Part shown: one piece after another, positions 1-8,168 of the stretch | Layout of the letters: each line of letters starts with the position of its first letter | Position numbering within the stretch: the first letter of the stretch is position 1 | Assembly: GCF_009208585.1 (NCBI RefSeq) | Contig: NZ_WFLN01000007.1 | Span: 62,001-126,000 of the forward strand | Direction: 5' to 3' | Source: Fluviispira multicolorata | GTDB taxonomy: Bacteria > Bdellovibrionota_B > Oligoflexia > Silvanigrellales > Silvanigrellaceae | DNA length: 64,000 bases | Notes under the pieces: model-generated | The model's database searches: none | The model's input: only the letters and a program-made list of their open reading frames with translations | What the model was told of the DNA's origin: nothing | Program-made: the position numbers and the translations under genes

Positions 1-1
1 T

Positions 2-1093
2 AATTCCAATGAAGGTATGTCCTATTTCCCAATGAGCGTGTATGAAACGTACAATTGGGGATTTGAGAAACTTTCTTATGATAGCTCAAAATTATCAAGA
101 TTTTTTTCATGGTTAATTGGTGGGCAAATTTTGCCACTCTATGTTCATGGGGTTACTAACACTTCGTTTCACGAGTTTGGGCATGCCACTCGCGATCGTA
201 GATACGGATTTAATGATATTTATTATAGACCTAATGATAGCTCTAAAACAGTAACCTCTTTCTTTTCTATGTTTTTTGAAAGATTTGCCACGCCTTTTGA
301 TGGAGCTTCAACAGGAGCTCCTAATAGAGGAACAGCAGATGATGAGGCAGATTTTGTCATATCAGCAGGTGGTATGAATAATGAGATCTTATTAAGTAAG
401 CTTATTGCGGAACGTATCCATGAAAGAGGTGGTTCGGTACCTGATCTTAGTTATTATTTAAACTCTAAATTAGGGCCGTATGGATACTCCACATCAGATT
501 CTAAAACAGGAGATCCTGAACGTCTTGTATCAGGTTATTCAAGATTAGGTAAAAATATAACTCGTAAAGATTTTCAAAATCACTATCTATTTAGCACTTT
601 TGCCAGTGGAACATTTTATTCATTACTTTGGGGTAATATTGATTATTTAAGAAACTCTCAGCATCGTATTAAGCCATTATCTTTAGGCGGTTTTACATTA
701 CCGGATTTTTATACTTATTTAAACACCAAAGGGATTTCCACAGAAGCTGTATTGCATTATCAAGCAACTGAAAATATAAAGCTTGGTCTTTCCTATGAAC
801 GAATTTATGAAGGAGATTCTTACGATCAAATTTCTCCCGAAATTCTTTTTCAAATTAATAATCAATCTCATTATATTAAAAATTATTCATTAAAACCTCA
901 ACTTGTTATTGGAATAGAATCTGGCAGGGTTGATTTAGGTGGCAGTGTGCTTGTTGAAGCAACAACTCAATTGGATGTTGGAATGTTCTTAAAATACACT
1001 TATTATAATAAAAACACTCTATATGGAGAAAGAAACTCTCCTTTTGCTTCTCATTCAAACGAATTGTTGGCAGGCGCTTATTACGTCTTATAA
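2..1093 (+). CDS. Exported HEFGH-motif protein, paralog A (5' end outside window)
   Basis: The frame is open from the window edge, so the gene begins upstream. The first visible codons (NSNEG) match an internal stretch of the next gene, which shows that about 50 N-terminal residues, including the signal peptide, are missing here. An HEFGHATR motif lies about 52 residues after the first internal Met; HEFGH fits the HExxH zinc-protease signature. A second conserved block, GGMNNEILLSK, about 66 residues later could supply a third ligand (Glu). The C-terminal half has alternating polar and hydrophobic, Tyr-rich stretches resembling beta-strands (KYTYYNKN, LYGERN), which suggests an outer-membrane barrel or beta-rich domain. 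It is clearly homologous to the following gene along its length. I do not recognise the family; protease activity is inference. Confidence 0.8.
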   Translation, partial: NSNEGMSYFPMSVYETYNWGFEKLSYDSSKLSRFFSWLIGGQILPLYVHGVTNTSFHEFGHATRDRRYGFNDIYYRPNDSSKTVTSFFSMFFERFATPFDGASTGAPNRGTADDEADFVISAGGMNNEILLSKLIAERIHERGGSVPDLSYYLNSKLGPYGYSTSDSKTGDPERLVSGYSRLGKNITRKDFQNHYLFSTFASGTFYSLLWGNIDYLRNSQHRIKPLSLGGFTLPDFYTYLNTKGISTEAVLHYQATENIKLGLSYERIYEGDSYDQISPEILFQINNQSHYIKNYSLKPQLVIGIESGRVDLGGSVLVEATTQLDVGMFLKYTYYNKNTLYGERNSPFASHSNELLAGAYYVL

Positions 1094-1099
1094 TTATTA

Positions 1100-1128
1100 A
1101 GTAGGAAAAATATTCCTACTTTTTTTTT
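1100..1128 (+). terminator. Rho-independent terminator after paralog A
   Basis: A perfect 8-bp stem (AGTAGGAA at 1100-1107 pairing with TTCCTACT at 1113-1120) with a 5-nt loop is followed at once by a run of T to 1128. It lies seven bases after the stop codon of the first gene, so the two paralogs are probably separate transcription units. Confidence 0.85.
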
Positions 1129-1199
1129 AATTAAAACCTTCGATAACATTCTCATTAAATTAAAAATAATCCTTTTTAGCAAGCTTAGGAGATAGTTTA

Positions 1200-2438
1200 G
1201 TGAGATGTTTTAAATTCAAGATAAAAATTTCTATTTATTTAATCTTAATATCTTTTGTAGCTTCTGCAAAAGAGAATGATGAAAATTCAAACCGCTTTAT
1301 AATCACGAATGGATATTTTGAAAATACTTTTAATTCCAATGAAGGTATGTCTTCTTTTCCCATGAGTATTTATGAAACATATGATTGGGGATTTCGCAAA
1401 ATATCTTTAGATGGGAATGGGGTTGGTCGCTTTTTCTCTTGGTTTTTATCTGCATTATTTCAAGTTGCATATTTAGATCCTACCTATTTAAATTTAACTT
1501 ACCATGAATTTGGTCATGCAACTCGTATGAGAAGTTTTGGCGCTAGCAATGTTTTCTATTATGTTGATGGTAATTTTACTGTGACAGCCAATTCATATTT
1601 TTCTTTGGTTATAAATCGAGCTTCTTACCCCAGCCAAAGTGCAGCAACATCTGGAAGTATTCCTGCGCAGAATTCGTCTACCGAAAATAGTCTTATTGTG
1701 ACAGCTGGCGGAATGAATAATGAAATCTTATTGAGTAAAAATATAGCTGAAAAAATTTATGACAGAGGAGGCTCAGTCCCTGATTTTGCATTTTATTTTA
1801 TGAATAAATTTGGTCCATATAGTTATTCAAAAATAAATCCCAATGAATTTCAGGGGGGAGACCCTGATAAAATAGAAACCTATTACGCAAATTTAGGTAA
1901 AAATATCTCACGAACCGATTTTCAACAAGCTTATTTATTTAGCATGCTTGCGAGTGGAACTTTTTACTCCCTATTATGGGGTGATTTAAAATATATTGGA
2001 ACAGGGGAGCATAATATTAGTACATTGGAAATTTTTAATTTTTCGCTACCCGACTTTTCAGCATTTATTAATCCCAGAGGCTTGTCGATGGAAACAATGT
2101 TACATTATAGGGTCAATAAAAATATAAGTCTTGGCCTTGCTTACGAAACAGTTTATAAGGGAGACAGTTATAATCAAGTTAGCCCTCAAATTCGTTTAAG
2201 CTCTAAAGTTAACGGCGGTCTTTTTAGAAAAATATCAGCTAAGCCTCAATTGGTGATGGGTTTTTCAAATGGCTTAGACTTAGGTGGTAGTATTTTGTGT
2301 GAAGCTGAGGCTGAAACTGTGGGAGTTTTTTTAAAGTACACTTATTATAATAAGAATAATCTTTATGGGGAAAGAAATATTCCATTCATTGATAAACCGC
2401 ATGAAGTATTAGGTGGAATTTATTTTAATATGAGATAA
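1200..2438 (+). CDS. Exported HEFGH-motif protein, paralog B
   Basis: A GTG start is chosen because AGGAGA sits 8 nt upstream (1187-1192) and the translation then opens with a basic n-region, a hydrophobic core and an ASA cleavage site near residue 23 (a Sec signal peptide). The 412-residue protein is the full-length paralog of the preceding gene. It shares the EGMSxFPMSxYETYxWGF block, HEFGHATR, GGMNNEILLSK, RGGSVPD, ASGTFYSLLWG and KYTYYNKN blocks. HEFGH matches the HExxH zinc signature. The Tyr-rich C-terminal half looks like beta-strands. The protein is likely periplasmic or outer-membrane located. The duplicated arrangement suggests recent tandem duplication. Function unknown; a metalloprotease role is possible but unproven, and HEFGH could be coincidental. 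Confidence 0.85.
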   Translation: MRCFKFKIKISIYLILISFVASAKENDENSNRFIITNGYFENTFNSNEGMSSFPMSIYETYDWGFRKISLDGNGVGRFFSWFLSALFQVAYLDPTYLNLTYHEFGHATRMRSFGASNVFYYVDGNFTVTANSYFSLVINRASYPSQSAATSGSIPAQNSSTENSLIVTAGGMNNEILLSKNIAEKIYDRGGSVPDFAFYFMNKFGPYSYSKINPNEFQGGDPDKIETYYANLGKNISRTDFQQAYLFSMLASGTFYSLLWGDLKYIGTGEHNISTLEIFNFSLPDFSAFINPRGLSMETMLHYRVNKNISLGLAYETVYKGDSYNQVSPQIRLSSKVNGGLFRKISAKPQLVMGFSNGLDLGGSILCEAEAETVGVFLKYTYYNKNNLYGERNIPFIDKPHEVLGGIYFNMR

Positions 2439-2601
2439 ATAGAATTAAATTAAATTTTTTTGGCTAATATATTTTTTTCAAATTCATTCATTTTAATAAA
2501 AATATATAAGAGAGTGAAATAAAAACTGCTAAGAATAATTATAGATCTAAAATAAATATAATTTTCACTATTTTTTTGAAATAAATAATTATAAATAAAA
2601 A

Positions 2602-2640
2602 TAAAAAAATCGCACTCAAAAGGAGTGCGATTTTAATTTT
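2602..2640. terminator. Bidirectional terminator between paralog B and rpsO
   Basis: A perfect 9-bp stem (ATCGCACTC at 2609-2617 with GAGTGCGAT at 2623-2631) has a 5-nt loop. It is flanked by A-rich sequence on the left and T-rich sequence on the right, so it can terminate the convergent rpsO (minus strand) and possibly the upstream plus-strand gene. Confidence 0.8.
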
Positions 2641-2679
2641 CATACAAAGCAAATAATTAAATTTAACTTTTTAATGAGA

Positions 2680-2949
2680 TTAGCGGCGAAGATTGAGAGC
2701 TGCAATAATTTTTTGGTAACGAGCTTCTTCTTTACGCTTAACATAGTCAAGTAAGCTACGGCGTTGGCTAACAAGTGCAAGAAGTCCACGACGGCCTGCA
2801 AAGTCTTTAGCATGCTTACGGAAATGTTCAGTAAGTTGGTTAATACGAGCTGTTAAAAGTGCAACTTGCACTTCTGGTGAACCAGTGTCAGATTCGTGTG
2901 TGCGAAACTTAGCAATGATTTCTGCACGTTGTTCTGTAGTGATTTGCAT
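2680..2949 (-). CDS. rpsO: 30S ribosomal protein S15
   Basis: This is the 89-residue S15 of the small subunit, which binds the 16S rRNA three-way junction and nucleates assembly of the platform. The characteristic [16 protein letters not shown] and H(x)[13 protein letters not shown] segments and the [11 protein letters not shown]-terminal region are all present, and the length equals the family norm. It stands alone, without the pnp partner that often follows it, and it ends at the bidirectional terminator. An AAGGG motif precedes the ATG. The assignment is secure. Confidence 0.97.
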   Translation of the reverse strand: MQITTEQRAEIIAKFRTHESDTGSPEVQVALLTARINQLTEHFRKHAKDFAGRRGLLALVSQRRSLLDYVKRKEEARYQKIIAALNLRR

Positions 2950-3151
2950 GGAAAACCCTTTCTGGGATAAGACCCAAATGACTTAAAATACAGGAATAAA
3001 CAAGTTTTGGTCCTCCATGCGATTGGGGCGCAAAACCGATTTCTTCCTAAATGGACAATCAGAGTCTGCTAGCTATCATTATTACTTTAGAAAGGCAATA
3101 AGAATGTCTTTAACATTGCGATCAGGATTTTCTTTTGGAGGCGCATTAAGC

Positions 3152-4396
3152 ATGCTCTTTCCAGCAGATAAAATAAAGAATGAGCAATCATTTCTTGAAA
3201 ATACAGATGAATATTGGATGAGCAAAGCTCTTGTAAAAAGTATGGAAAATGCTTCAATAGCGAATCCCAACCCATCTGTTGGCTGCCTTATTGTTAAAAA
3301 TAATGAACTAATATCAAGTGGTTGCACTGAAATCTGGGGTGGAAGGCATGCAGAAAGCATAGCTTTTTCAAGACTCTCACCCGCTGATCTGTCTGGTTCA
3401 ACTGTTTATGTAACTTTAGAACCTTGCACTCACGTGGGAAAGCAGCCTCCTTGTATTGAGCTGTTTAAAAATAAAGGCATTCAAAAAGTAGTGATAGCTA
3501 GTAAAGATCCAAATCCCCTTGTCGCTGGACAAGGTCTTATAAAATTAAAAGAAATGGGAATTGAGTGTGTTACGGGCGTGTTAATAAATGAGGTTCAAGC
3601 TTGGCTTGCGCCTTTTTTTGTCCAGCAAAAACACAAACGTCCTTTTATAGCACTCAAATGGGCTCAAACATTGGATGGTTGTTTAGCAGATGATAATAAT
3701 GGCTGGCAATGGATTTCTGGAGAAAATTCGAGAAAATACACACATTGGTTGAGACAAAAATACGATGCTATTTTAATTGGGGTAGGAACTCTTTTAAATG
3801 ATTTTCCGTCATTAGATATAAGAGAAATTCAACATCCAAATAAAAGAAACCCATTAAAAATGATATATGATCCATTTGGAAAAATATTTCAGTGTGATAA
3901 AATAGAACAAGAAAAATTAAAAGAAAAGACATTTAAAGAAGGAACGAAAAAAATAATTTTTATTAACTCTTCTGTTTTAGCAATTGAAAAAAGTAAAAAA
4001 AACGAATGGCTACAAAGTATAATTCAAAATAAAGATTTTTTAATTGTCCCATTAGGAGAGCAGAATCAGCCTCAATTTACAAAGTCCTTGCTTGAAAGTT
4101 TTCTCGGAAAAGAAATTGAGGATTTTTTAGGGAGGCCTTTACAAAGTGTGTTGGTTGAGGGGGGGGGGCGTCTTTTGAGCGCCTTTATAGAAGAGAAATG
4201 TTTTGATCTCATTCATATTTTTATTGCTCCTTTTTTTCTGGGCGGAGAAAAGCATAAACTATTTTCTTCGGCGCAAAAAGGATTCTTATCTTATCCATTA
4301 AAAGAAGTATCCACAGTTCAGAGATATATCATGAAGGTGCAAGAAAAATTAGGAGAAGATATTTTAATTGAATTGGTACAAAATGAAATGAATTAA
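3152..4396 (+). CDS. ribD: Bifunctional riboflavin biosynthesis deaminase/reductase RibD
   Basis: RibD catalyses the two steps of riboflavin synthesis after GTP cyclohydrolase II: deamination of the pyrimidine and reduction of the ribosyl side chain. The N-terminal deaminase domain shows NPxVGC, the zinc site HAES and PCTHxGKQPPC. The C-terminal reductase domain shows WISGENSRxxTHxLR, DAILIGxGTxLxDxPxL and LVEGGGRLL. The frame is open from 3017, but the family normally begins just before DEYxMxxAL. The ATG at 3152, preceded by GGAGG at 3137-3141, fits both criteria; ATG 3104 is an alternative. No other rib genes are adjacent and I see no FMN riboswitch. The stop overlaps the convergent neighbour by 4 bp. 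The GGG motif is encoded by an unusual 10-G run. Confidence 0.93.
   Translation: MLFPADKIKNEQSFLENTDEYWMSKALVKSMENASIANPNPSVGCLIVKNNELISSGCTEIWGGRHAESIAFSRLSPADLSGSTVYVTLEPCTHVGKQPPCIELFKNKGIQKVVIASKDPNPLVAGQGLIKLKEMGIECVTGVLINEVQAWLAPFFVQQKHKRPFIALKWAQTLDGCLADDNNGWQWISGENSRKYTHWLRQKYDAILIGVGTLLNDFPSLDIREIQHPNKRNPLKMIYDPFGKIFQCDKIEQEKLKEKTFKEGTKKIIFINSSVLAIEKSKKNEWLQSIIQNKDFLIVPLGEQNQPQFTKSLLESFLGKEIEDFLGRPLQSVLVEGGGRLLSAFIEEKCFDLIHIFIAPFFLGGEKHKLFSSAQKGFLSYPLKEVSTVQRYIMKVQEKLGEDILIELVQNEMN
4159..4168 (+). repeat. G10 homopolymer inside ribD
   Basis: Ten consecutive G residues encode the last base of a Glu codon and three Gly codons of the conserved VEGGGR motif. Such a run is out of place in this AT-rich sequence, where other Gly codons vary. 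It is a candidate slippage site or a place where base calling could err; the present length keeps the frame. Confidence 0.9.
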
Positions 4397-5043
4397 ATAT
4401 GTGCGAAATCTGTGTTTATAAGACGATATCTTTTTGCAGGTCGATGGAAAATAATGGGAGCAATTTTATTTGTTGTTATTAATTTTATTTGATAATTGTT
4501 GCATTCCATGCGAATTTTAGTGTTTGATATCTTTGAGCAAATTCTAACAATTATTTCATCGTTAATTTCAATTGCACATAAAGTCTTGTGAATGCTGTCA
4601 ATCTTATTTAAACTTCTCCATATAAAACCTACATAGTCCCCATAATTATAATAAGGGCTATTTACCTTATCTTCGATTGTTATAATTTCAGCATCACGGT
4701 AGCGGGATTTAAATAAGAGAATATCTGTGTATGCTTTGGACTCTTGATCTTCAAACTCATAAAATAATTTTGCGCATATTTCTTCGCTTATTGGGAAAGA
4801 GCCATTTCCTTCAAAGAACCAGTTCTCAGAGATTTTTACTCCTTCACTTAAAAATGCCTCAAATATTTTTCTCCCAGTTACTTTGGAGCGAACAATTGGA
4901 CTTTCTTCGTATTGCTTAATTGAATTTGAAAGTATATTGTATTTTAAAGAAAAATATCTTTTTGTTTTGTTTAAGACTCCGACTCGAATGGAATAAGCTC
5001 TTAATCCAGCAGATTGTGTTAAGATTCTTTTTATGTCGGACAT
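4393..5043 (-). CDS. Uncharacterised 216-residue protein
   Basis: I do not recognise this protein. It has no signal peptide or membrane segment and a balanced charged composition, so it is probably cytoplasmic. An AAAAGGATC ribosome-binding site lies 5 nt before the ATG in the coding sense, which supports real translation. The middle contains an acidic and aromatic segment (SENWFFEGNG and DAEIITIEDKVN); the second half is rich in Ile/Asn. Its stop codon overlaps that of the convergent ribD. A long non-coding AT-rich region lies upstream, so it is probably monocistronic. Confidence 0.65.
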   Translation of the reverse strand: MSDIKRILTQSAGLRAYSIRVGVLNKTKRYFSLKYNILSNSIKQYEESPIVRSKVTGRKIFEAFLSEGVKISENWFFEGNGSFPISEEICAKLFYEFEDQESKAYTDILLFKSRYRDAEIITIEDKVNSPYYNYGDYVGFIWRSLNKIDSIHKTLCAIEINDEIIVRICSKISNTKIRMECNNYQIKLITTNKIAPIIFHRPAKRYRLINTDFAHI

Positions 5044-5801
5044 TGTCGATCCTTTTAATTTCTAAAAACAATAAAATATTTTTATAAGTATTAAGAATAT
5101 GAATGTTTAAAAAAATAAAATATAAAATGACTGCAGTTTAATAATTATTTTAAATACAGTCGACTTCCAGTTTCTATTAAGCACTTTTCCATAGGAGTGT
5201 CCAAGTTCTGTGGAATAAAATCTTCACTAGCTTTGAATAATTTTAGTTAATTAGCAAAACTGAAAACAAATCAACTTATTCTACCAAAATAAAAAATCTA
5301 TTTTATTAAATCAAAAAGAGATAAATTGTTTCACTTATATAAATTAATTGTATTTTGGGCAGAAAAATGAATATAGACTTATATTATTGAATTTGCTAAC
5401 CATAATTATTTGAATTAGATAAAAAGCTGTGTTTTCAACTCTTATCCAATAATTACAATATATTATAATTATTGGATAAAATTAATATTTTTAAATATCG
5501 ATTCGATTTTATGTATATTATTTATTTACTTTAAATAATTAAAATATTTATTTTAAATATTTACGAATGTTAAGTTTATAGAAAACATTCAATCATGAAA
5601 ATGTTTAGGTTAAGTATCCGTTAATAAAGTAATTTTTATAAAATCATAAATATAATGTATTAATATTGTTTTATTAATTTTTTTTATGTAGTAGTTATTG
5701 AGAGTCAATATTGAAACGAATAGGTTTTACATACCGTATTTTAAGCGCTCTTCATAGGAATGCTTTCCTTCACTAAAACGAGTTTTTTTGGGGAGATTTT
5801 C
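5044..5801. other. Long AT-rich non-coding region
   Basis: About 760 bases without a convincing gene on either strand. The sequence is extremely AT-rich with frequent stops in all frames. The only structured element I see is the 14-bp inverted repeat at 5442-5479. The region lies between divergent genes (the unknown protein and the recombinase-like protein), so promoters for both should be here, but I cannot single out a convincing -35/-10 pair in such sequence. Confidence 0.6.
5442..5479. repeat. Perfect 14-bp inverted repeat (AT-rich palindrome)
   Basis: TTATCCAATAATTA at 5442-5455 is repeated exactly in inverted orientation at 5466-5479, with a 10-base AT-rich spacer. No T-run follows, so it is not a typical terminator. 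Its dyad form and position upstream of a recombinase-fold gene suggest a protein-binding site, but this is inference. Confidence 0.7.
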
Positions 5802-6827
5802 ATGGATGGAAATTTTATCAACCATCAGTCTGCAGTGACCGGAATTGTTAAAAAAGAGTTCTATAATCAAGAGCCTTTCGCATTTTCAAAACTTTCTTCT
5901 TTACTGATCCGTTTTTTGAACCAACTCAAGAAAAATGGGAAATCTTCAAATACAATAAGTGCGTATAGAAATGACTTAACGCTTTTTTGTGAATTTCTAG
6001 TTGAGAAACAAACAGGTCCGGATAATTACTCTTATCCTGCTCAAGAAAATTGGCTGCACTTTTTAAAAGAAAATGGGAGAAATTCTCAGTCGAGTGTTAG
6101 GCGTGCACAAATGAGTGTGCGTACATTTGTTCATTTTCTTGTATCTGAAAAAGTAATTCAAGGTTCCCCCTTTTTAGAATCAAAATCTCCGAAACAGCCC
6201 GTCTCAATTTTATTAACTGTTCCCCATGAAAAATATTTAAATTTAAGTAGAACATTAAAGCATTTAGCTTACAGTAAAGATGAAAAAGCAATTCGCGATT
6301 GGACTCTTATTCTAATATTAGGTGAATGTGGTTTAAAAGCTTCCGAAGCTGCTAATTTATCTTGGGGCGATGTTTGGCCAGAACTTGAAGAGCCGACTTC
6401 TGAAATTTCGATTGCCGGATGTCTAAAAGTTACAGGAAATAATGAAAGACTTGTTCCTTATCATCTTGAAGTTGCAACCGCTTTGTCAATGCTTAAAGAT
6501 GCAAGAGAGCAAATGGGCTTGACAACAGAGCTTGATGATAAATTATTTTTTGGGTATCTAAATGTAAGTCGTAAAACACGTACTAATTTCTTGCACAGAC
6601 ATGGAATAAAGTTTGTTATCTATGAAGTTTGTTCAGAAATCTTAGGAGTTCCTTATAATTCTGAAAGTTTAAGAAATCATGCAATATTACGATGGCTTGC
6701 TAAGGGCATTGAAAATGAAAAAGTAGCAAGTTTGGCTGGTTACTCTTCGTTGCATTCCCTTGAGAGATTTTTAAATAGTAGAGAAAAGAAAAAAACAAGT
6801 TCTAGAAAGATAAAAACCAAAGAATAG
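5802..6827 (+). CDS. Tyrosine-recombinase-fold protein with degenerate active site
   Basis: The 341-residue protein has the XerC/XerD architecture: an N-terminal SAM-like core-binding domain (about residues 30-115, SxNTISAYRNDLTLFCEFL) and a C-terminal catalytic-fold domain. Ungapped comparison of its last domain with XerD shows loss of almost all catalytic residues: Lys179 replaces the first Arg (GLKASE), Thr211 the beta-hairpin Lys, Glu288 the HxxR His, Tyr314 the second His (GYSS for GHSS), and Phe323 the nucleophilic Tyr. Only Arg291 remains. The frame is intact, so it is probably a DNA-binding protein rather than a decayed gene. The start at 5802 is chosen over 5760 because GGGGAGA lies 6 nt upstream. 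The next gene starts 12 bases after its stop. Confidence 0.85.
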   Translation: MDGNFINHQSAVTGIVKKEFYNQEPFAFSKLSSLLIRFLNQLKKNGKSSNTISAYRNDLTLFCEFLVEKQTGPDNYSYPAQENWLHFLKENGRNSQSSVRRAQMSVRTFVHFLVSEKVIQGSPFLESKSPKQPVSILLTVPHEKYLNLSRTLKHLAYSKDEKAIRDWTLILILGECGLKASEAANLSWGDVWPELEEPTSEISIAGCLKVTGNNERLVPYHLEVATALSMLKDAREQMGLTTELDDKLFFGYLNVSRKTRTNFLHRHGIKFVIYEVCSEILGVPYNSESLRNHAILRWLAKGIENEKVASLAGYSSLHSLERFLNSREKKKTSSRKIKTKE

Positions 6828-6839
6828 TTGGTATTTATT

Positions 6840-7637
6840 ATGGACCAAAATATTCGTATTGTTTCTTTAGTCCCAAGTTTAACAGAGACCTTATGCGATT
6901 TTGGTATGCAGAATAATATTAAGGGATGCACAAAATTTTGTGTATCTCCAAAAATATTACGCAAAAGTGCTCTCGCGGTTGGCGGTACTAAAGACCCAGA
7001 TATTGATAAAATAATTTTTTTAAAGCCAACACATATCATTATAAATCAAGAAGAAAATACTCCTGAAGTAAGACAAATGCTATTTGAAAGAATTGATAAA
7101 TCTTCGACTATGATTATCGATACTTTTCCGAAAAATATTTATGATGTTATTCCTCTTGTTCAGAACTTAGGAGAAATATTTTCGTGTCAAGATTATGTGC
7201 ATGAATGGGTTCAGAAAGTGGAATATCTTTTAAAAAAATGTAAAACAGTGGAATCTCCCCAAATTTTATTTATGTATTTTATTTGGCGAAATCCTTGGAT
7301 GATTGCAGGCGATAAAACTTATATTTCTTCAATGTTAAATTTGGTTGGATTTAAAAATACTGTAATCACAGGCGAAGAAATGAATTTAAGATATCCTGTT
7401 GTAAAAGAAGAAAATTTTTCAAATTTGAAATCTACTGATGTTTTTATGTTCAGTTCTGAACCCTTTCCTTTTAAAAAACGGCATATCGAAGAATTTTATC
7501 AGTGTTTTAACATAAAAAATAAACACTTTTTAAGAGTAGATGGCCAGAATTTAAGCTGGTATGGCACTCGATCGCTTAAATGTTTAGAGTACTTGAGAGA
7601 ACTCAAATTGGAGTTTTTAAAAGAACAAAACATTTAG
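6840..7637 (+). CDS. BtuF-like helical-backbone metal/corrinoid receptor, cytoplasmic
   Basis: The sequence begins directly with the family motif RIVSLVPSLTETL and contains VGGTKDPDIDKI, PTHIIINQEENT, the conserved WRxPWMIAGxxTYISxML block and SSEPFPFK. All are typical of the TroA/BtuF-type periplasmic-binding fold that holds cobalamin or metal chelates between two lobes. It has no signal peptide, unlike transporter-associated BtuF, so it is likely cytoplasmic. No ABC permease or ATPase lies nearby. ATG 6840 is chosen over the TTG 12 bases upstream because the homologous region starts at once. It follows the recombinase-like gene closely and may be translationally coupled to it. The ligand is not determined by the sequence. 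Confidence 0.8.
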   Translation: MDQNIRIVSLVPSLTETLCDFGMQNNIKGCTKFCVSPKILRKSALAVGGTKDPDIDKIIFLKPTHIIINQEENTPEVRQMLFERIDKSSTMIIDTFPKNIYDVIPLVQNLGEIFSCQDYVHEWVQKVEYLLKKCKTVESPQILFMYFIWRNPWMIAGDKTYISSMLNLVGFKNTVITGEEMNLRYPVVKEENFSNLKSTDVFMFSSEPFPFKKRHIEEFYQCFNIKNKHFLRVDGQNLSWYGTRSLKCLEYLRELKLEFLKEQNI

Positions 7638-7657
7638 CAAAAGGATTCTTTTTTATA

Positions 7658-8167
7658 ATGAAGTATTTAAGAAATCTAGTTTTATTCATATTTATAAGTA
7701 TAACTACCTATGCTTCGGCGTTTGAATCTACCTATTTTGTTATCAATTGCAATGACGGTGACACCTGTCGATTAAGAAATACTGATAATATAAATATAAA
7801 AATAAGACTTATTTCTATCGATGCCCCCGAAATAGCTCAAGGTAAAAAGAAAAAGGGACAACCTATGGGGACTGAAAGTAAAATCTTTCTCAATTCTTTA
7901 ATCAAAGGAAAATCAGTAAAGGTTAAGAACTATAGTCAAGATCATTTTGGTAGAAATTTATCAGAACTTTTTTTAGATAATATTAATATCAATTTAAAAA
8001 TGGTAGCAAGTGGTATGGCTGAAGTTTATCATGGTAAAATAAATCCAGAAGTTTCAATCGAAAAATATAATATTGCAGAGAAAAAGGCAAAAAAAATTAA
8101 GCTTGGTATTTGGTCTTTGCCAGATTATGAAAGTCCTTCTCAATGGCGAAAAAATAATAAAAAATAA
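7658..8167 (+). CDS. Exported thermonuclease-family (SNase) protein
   Basis: This is a 169-residue protein with a Sec signal peptide (MKYLRN, then a hydrophobic core ending near SAF at about residue 23) and one staphylococcal-nuclease domain. The catalytic elements are visible: DGDTCRL, the Arg and Glu of RLISIDAPEI, and the second Arg in DHFGRNLSEL. The active site therefore looks complete, and it should cleave DNA or RNA with calcium in the periplasm or outside the cell. The frame is open from 7580, overlapping the previous gene, but ATG 7658 with AAAAGGA upstream gives the signal peptide. It is convergent with uvrC, with a single base between the stop codons. Confidence 0.88.
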   Translation: MKYLRNLVLFIFISITTYASAFESTYFVINCNDGDTCRLRNTDNINIKIRLISIDAPEIAQGKKKKGQPMGTESKIFLNSLIKGKSVKVKNYSQDHFGRNLSELFLDNININLKMVASGMAEVYHGKINPEVSIEKYNIAEKKAKKIKLGIWSLPDYESPSQWRKNNKK

Positions 8168-8168
8168 C

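Noticed and set aside
3017..3151. Upstream extension of ribD
   Set aside because: The family starts near DEYxMxxAL and GGAGG precedes ATG 3152; the added residues look non-coding.
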